Source of the DNA: Jiangella alba
GTDB lineage: Bacteria; Actinomycetota; Actinomycetes; Jiangellales; Jiangellaceae
NCBI RefSeq assembly: GCF_900106035.1
Contig: NZ_FNUC01000003.1
Coordinates: 1,488,001 to 1,552,000 of the forward strand
DNA length: 64,000 nt
Direction: 5' to 3'
Each line of letters begins with the position of its first letter. Within the stretch, counting starts at the first letter, position 1. The notes below the pieces were generated by a model. The model did not search any database, was not told where the DNA came from, and saw nothing but the letters and a program-made list of their open reading frames with translations. Below, piece by piece: positions 63,130 to 64,000 of the stretch. Position numbers and translations under genes: made by a program.

Positions 63130-63993
63130 GTGAGTCAGTCTGGCAGGGTCCGACCGGCGCGTCGCCGGGCTGTGACCGCCGCCGTTCTCCTCCTCGGCAC
63201 GATCCTCGTGCTGGGTGGTTGCTCGGCACAGCAGCGCGACGAATGGTCGCGGCTGGCGCTCCCCGAGGGCGCCACCAAAGAGACGCCGCTGATCGGCAAC
63301 CTGTGGATCGGCGCCTGGATCGCCGCGTTCGCGGTCGGCGCCCTGGTCTGGGGCCTGATCATCTGGGCGGTCATCGCCTACCGCCGCCGCGGCGACGAAC
63401 TGCCGAAGCAGACACGGTTCAACATCCCGATCGAGTTCCTCTACACGGTCGCGCCGCTGTTCGTGCTGGTCCCGCTCTTCTACTACACGGCCGACCACCA
63501 GGAACAGCTCACCGACACGTCGCAGGAGCCCGACCTCGTGGTCAACGTCATCGGCCAGCAGTGGTCGTGGACGTTCAACTACATGGACGAAGACGTCCAC
63601 GACGTCGGCACCATCAACGACCGGCCCACGCTGTACCTGCCGGTCAACCAGACCGTCCGTTTCGACCTCGAGTCGCCCGACGTCATCCACTCGTTCTGGG
63701 TCCCGGCGTTCTACATGAAGATGGACGTCATCCCGGGCCACCCGAACGCCTTCCAGGTGACACCCGACCGCGAGGGCTCCTACGCGGGCCGCTGCGCCGA
63801 GCTCTGCGGCGCTTACCACCAGTCCATGCTGTTCAACGTCGAGGTCGTCTCCGAGCAGGAGTACCAGGACCACATCGAGCAGCTGCGCGAGACCGGCCAG
63901 GAGGGCATCATCGAGCCGCCCATCCGCGGCGCCTTCGACGACAAGGTGCTGGACGACAAGAACACCGGCCCCACGGGTGGTGACCACGAGTGA
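63130..63993 (+). CDS. ctaC: Cytochrome c oxidase subunit II
   Basis: A 287-aa protein from GTG 63130. Its lipoprotein signal is AVTAAVLLLGTILVLGGCSA (lipobox LGGC), followed by two membrane helices. A cupredoxin domain follows: VIGQQWSWTFNYM, then SFWVPAFYMKMDVIPGHPN and the CuA ligand loop GRCAELCGAYHQSM. It passes electrons from cytochrome c to subunit I. Its stop overlaps the start of the next gene. Confidence 0.96.
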   Translation: MSQSGRVRPARRRAVTAAVLLLGTILVLGGCSAQQRDEWSRLALPEGATKETPLIGNLWIGAWIAAFAVGALVWGLIIWAVIAYRRRGDELPKQTRFNIPIEFLYTVAPLFVLVPLFYYTADHQEQLTDTSQEPDLVVNVIGQQWSWTFNYMDEDVHDVGTINDRPTLYLPVNQTVRFDLESPDVIHSFWVPAFYMKMDVIPGHPNAFQVTPDREGSYAGRCAELCGAYHQSMLFNVEVVSEQEYQDHIEQLRETGQEGIIEPPIRGAFDDKVLDDKNTGPTGGDHE

Positions 63994-64000
63994 CGACGTA
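63990..64000 (+). CDS. Start of next gene, probably cytochrome c oxidase subunit I
   Basis: GTG at 63990 overlaps the ctaC stop (GTGA) and begins GTG ACG ACG TA, i.e. M-T-T. In most actinobacteria ctaD follows ctaC, and 4-nt overlaps are the rule here. Only three codons are visible, so identity rests on gene order alone. Confidence 0.45.

Overview
The window is very GC-rich, dense with GTG/TTG starts and 4-nt start/stop overlaps. It carries actinobacterial markers: GlnE beside two type I glutamine synthetases, a PspA/PspAA/HtpX/PspAB envelope-stress cluster, DUF3043 and DUF4191 proteins, and a CtaC with a lipobox. This points to a high-GC actinobacterium, possibly Jiangellaceae-like. The genus is a guess; no rRNA or tRNA gene was seen.

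Layout. 1-7.5 kb holds nadE (partial), glnA2, a class I amidotransferase, a crcB-DUF190-crcB fluoride-channel set, glnE and a nucleoside deaminase. 7.5-18.6 kb is a foreign island, inserted where actinobacteria usually have glnE next to glnA1. It has a truncated tyrosine integrase at its left end. It carries two DNA methyltransferase genes in opposite orientation that share an almost identical 832-bp body. Between them, on the minus strand, lies a set of genes: a GHKL ATPase followed by a terminator hairpin, then a sigma-70-like factor, a 35-codon coupled ORF, a second GHKL ATPase, a DUF1643-like protein, a frameshifted DUF4365 nuclease-like protein and a small protein. I regard this as the most likely new biological system here: a restriction/defence-like locus with a possible inversion switch. 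18.8-20.4 kb is glnA1 with a well-formed GlnR operator.

20.4-31 kb has an RDD protein, a DUF4191 protein, a four-gene coupled cassette ending in TPR and CHAT-protease genes, a three-gene membrane/beta-propeller operon and an Abi-family (HEPN-like) gene. 31-48.6 kb is mostly housekeeping: lipA/lipB, an LLM flavin oxidoreductase, a BCCT transporter, an S51 peptidase with a DedA-like protein, a membrane pseudokinase, an SDR39U1 epimerase, sucB, lpdA, pepA, a phosphoesterase and gcvT. 48.6-64 kb holds an MFS exporter, an aldo/keto reductase, GNAT enzymes, the Psp cluster, a DUF899 protein, nadA, nagA, glycerate kinase, erpA, tusA, a cysteine desulfurase, and ctaC with the first bases of the next gene, probably ctaD.

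How genes work together. GlnE should adenylylate GlnA1, whose target tyrosine motif is present, but not GlnA2, which lacks it. LipA/LipB make the lipoyl groups carried by SucB, and Lpd reoxidises them. NadA and NadE belong to NAD synthesis. ErpA, TusA and the desulfurase belong to sulfur and Fe-S metabolism.

The chromosome is also sprinkled with palindromic repeats: at least two of one family and five of another. Two of the latter sit in frame inside the TPR gene.
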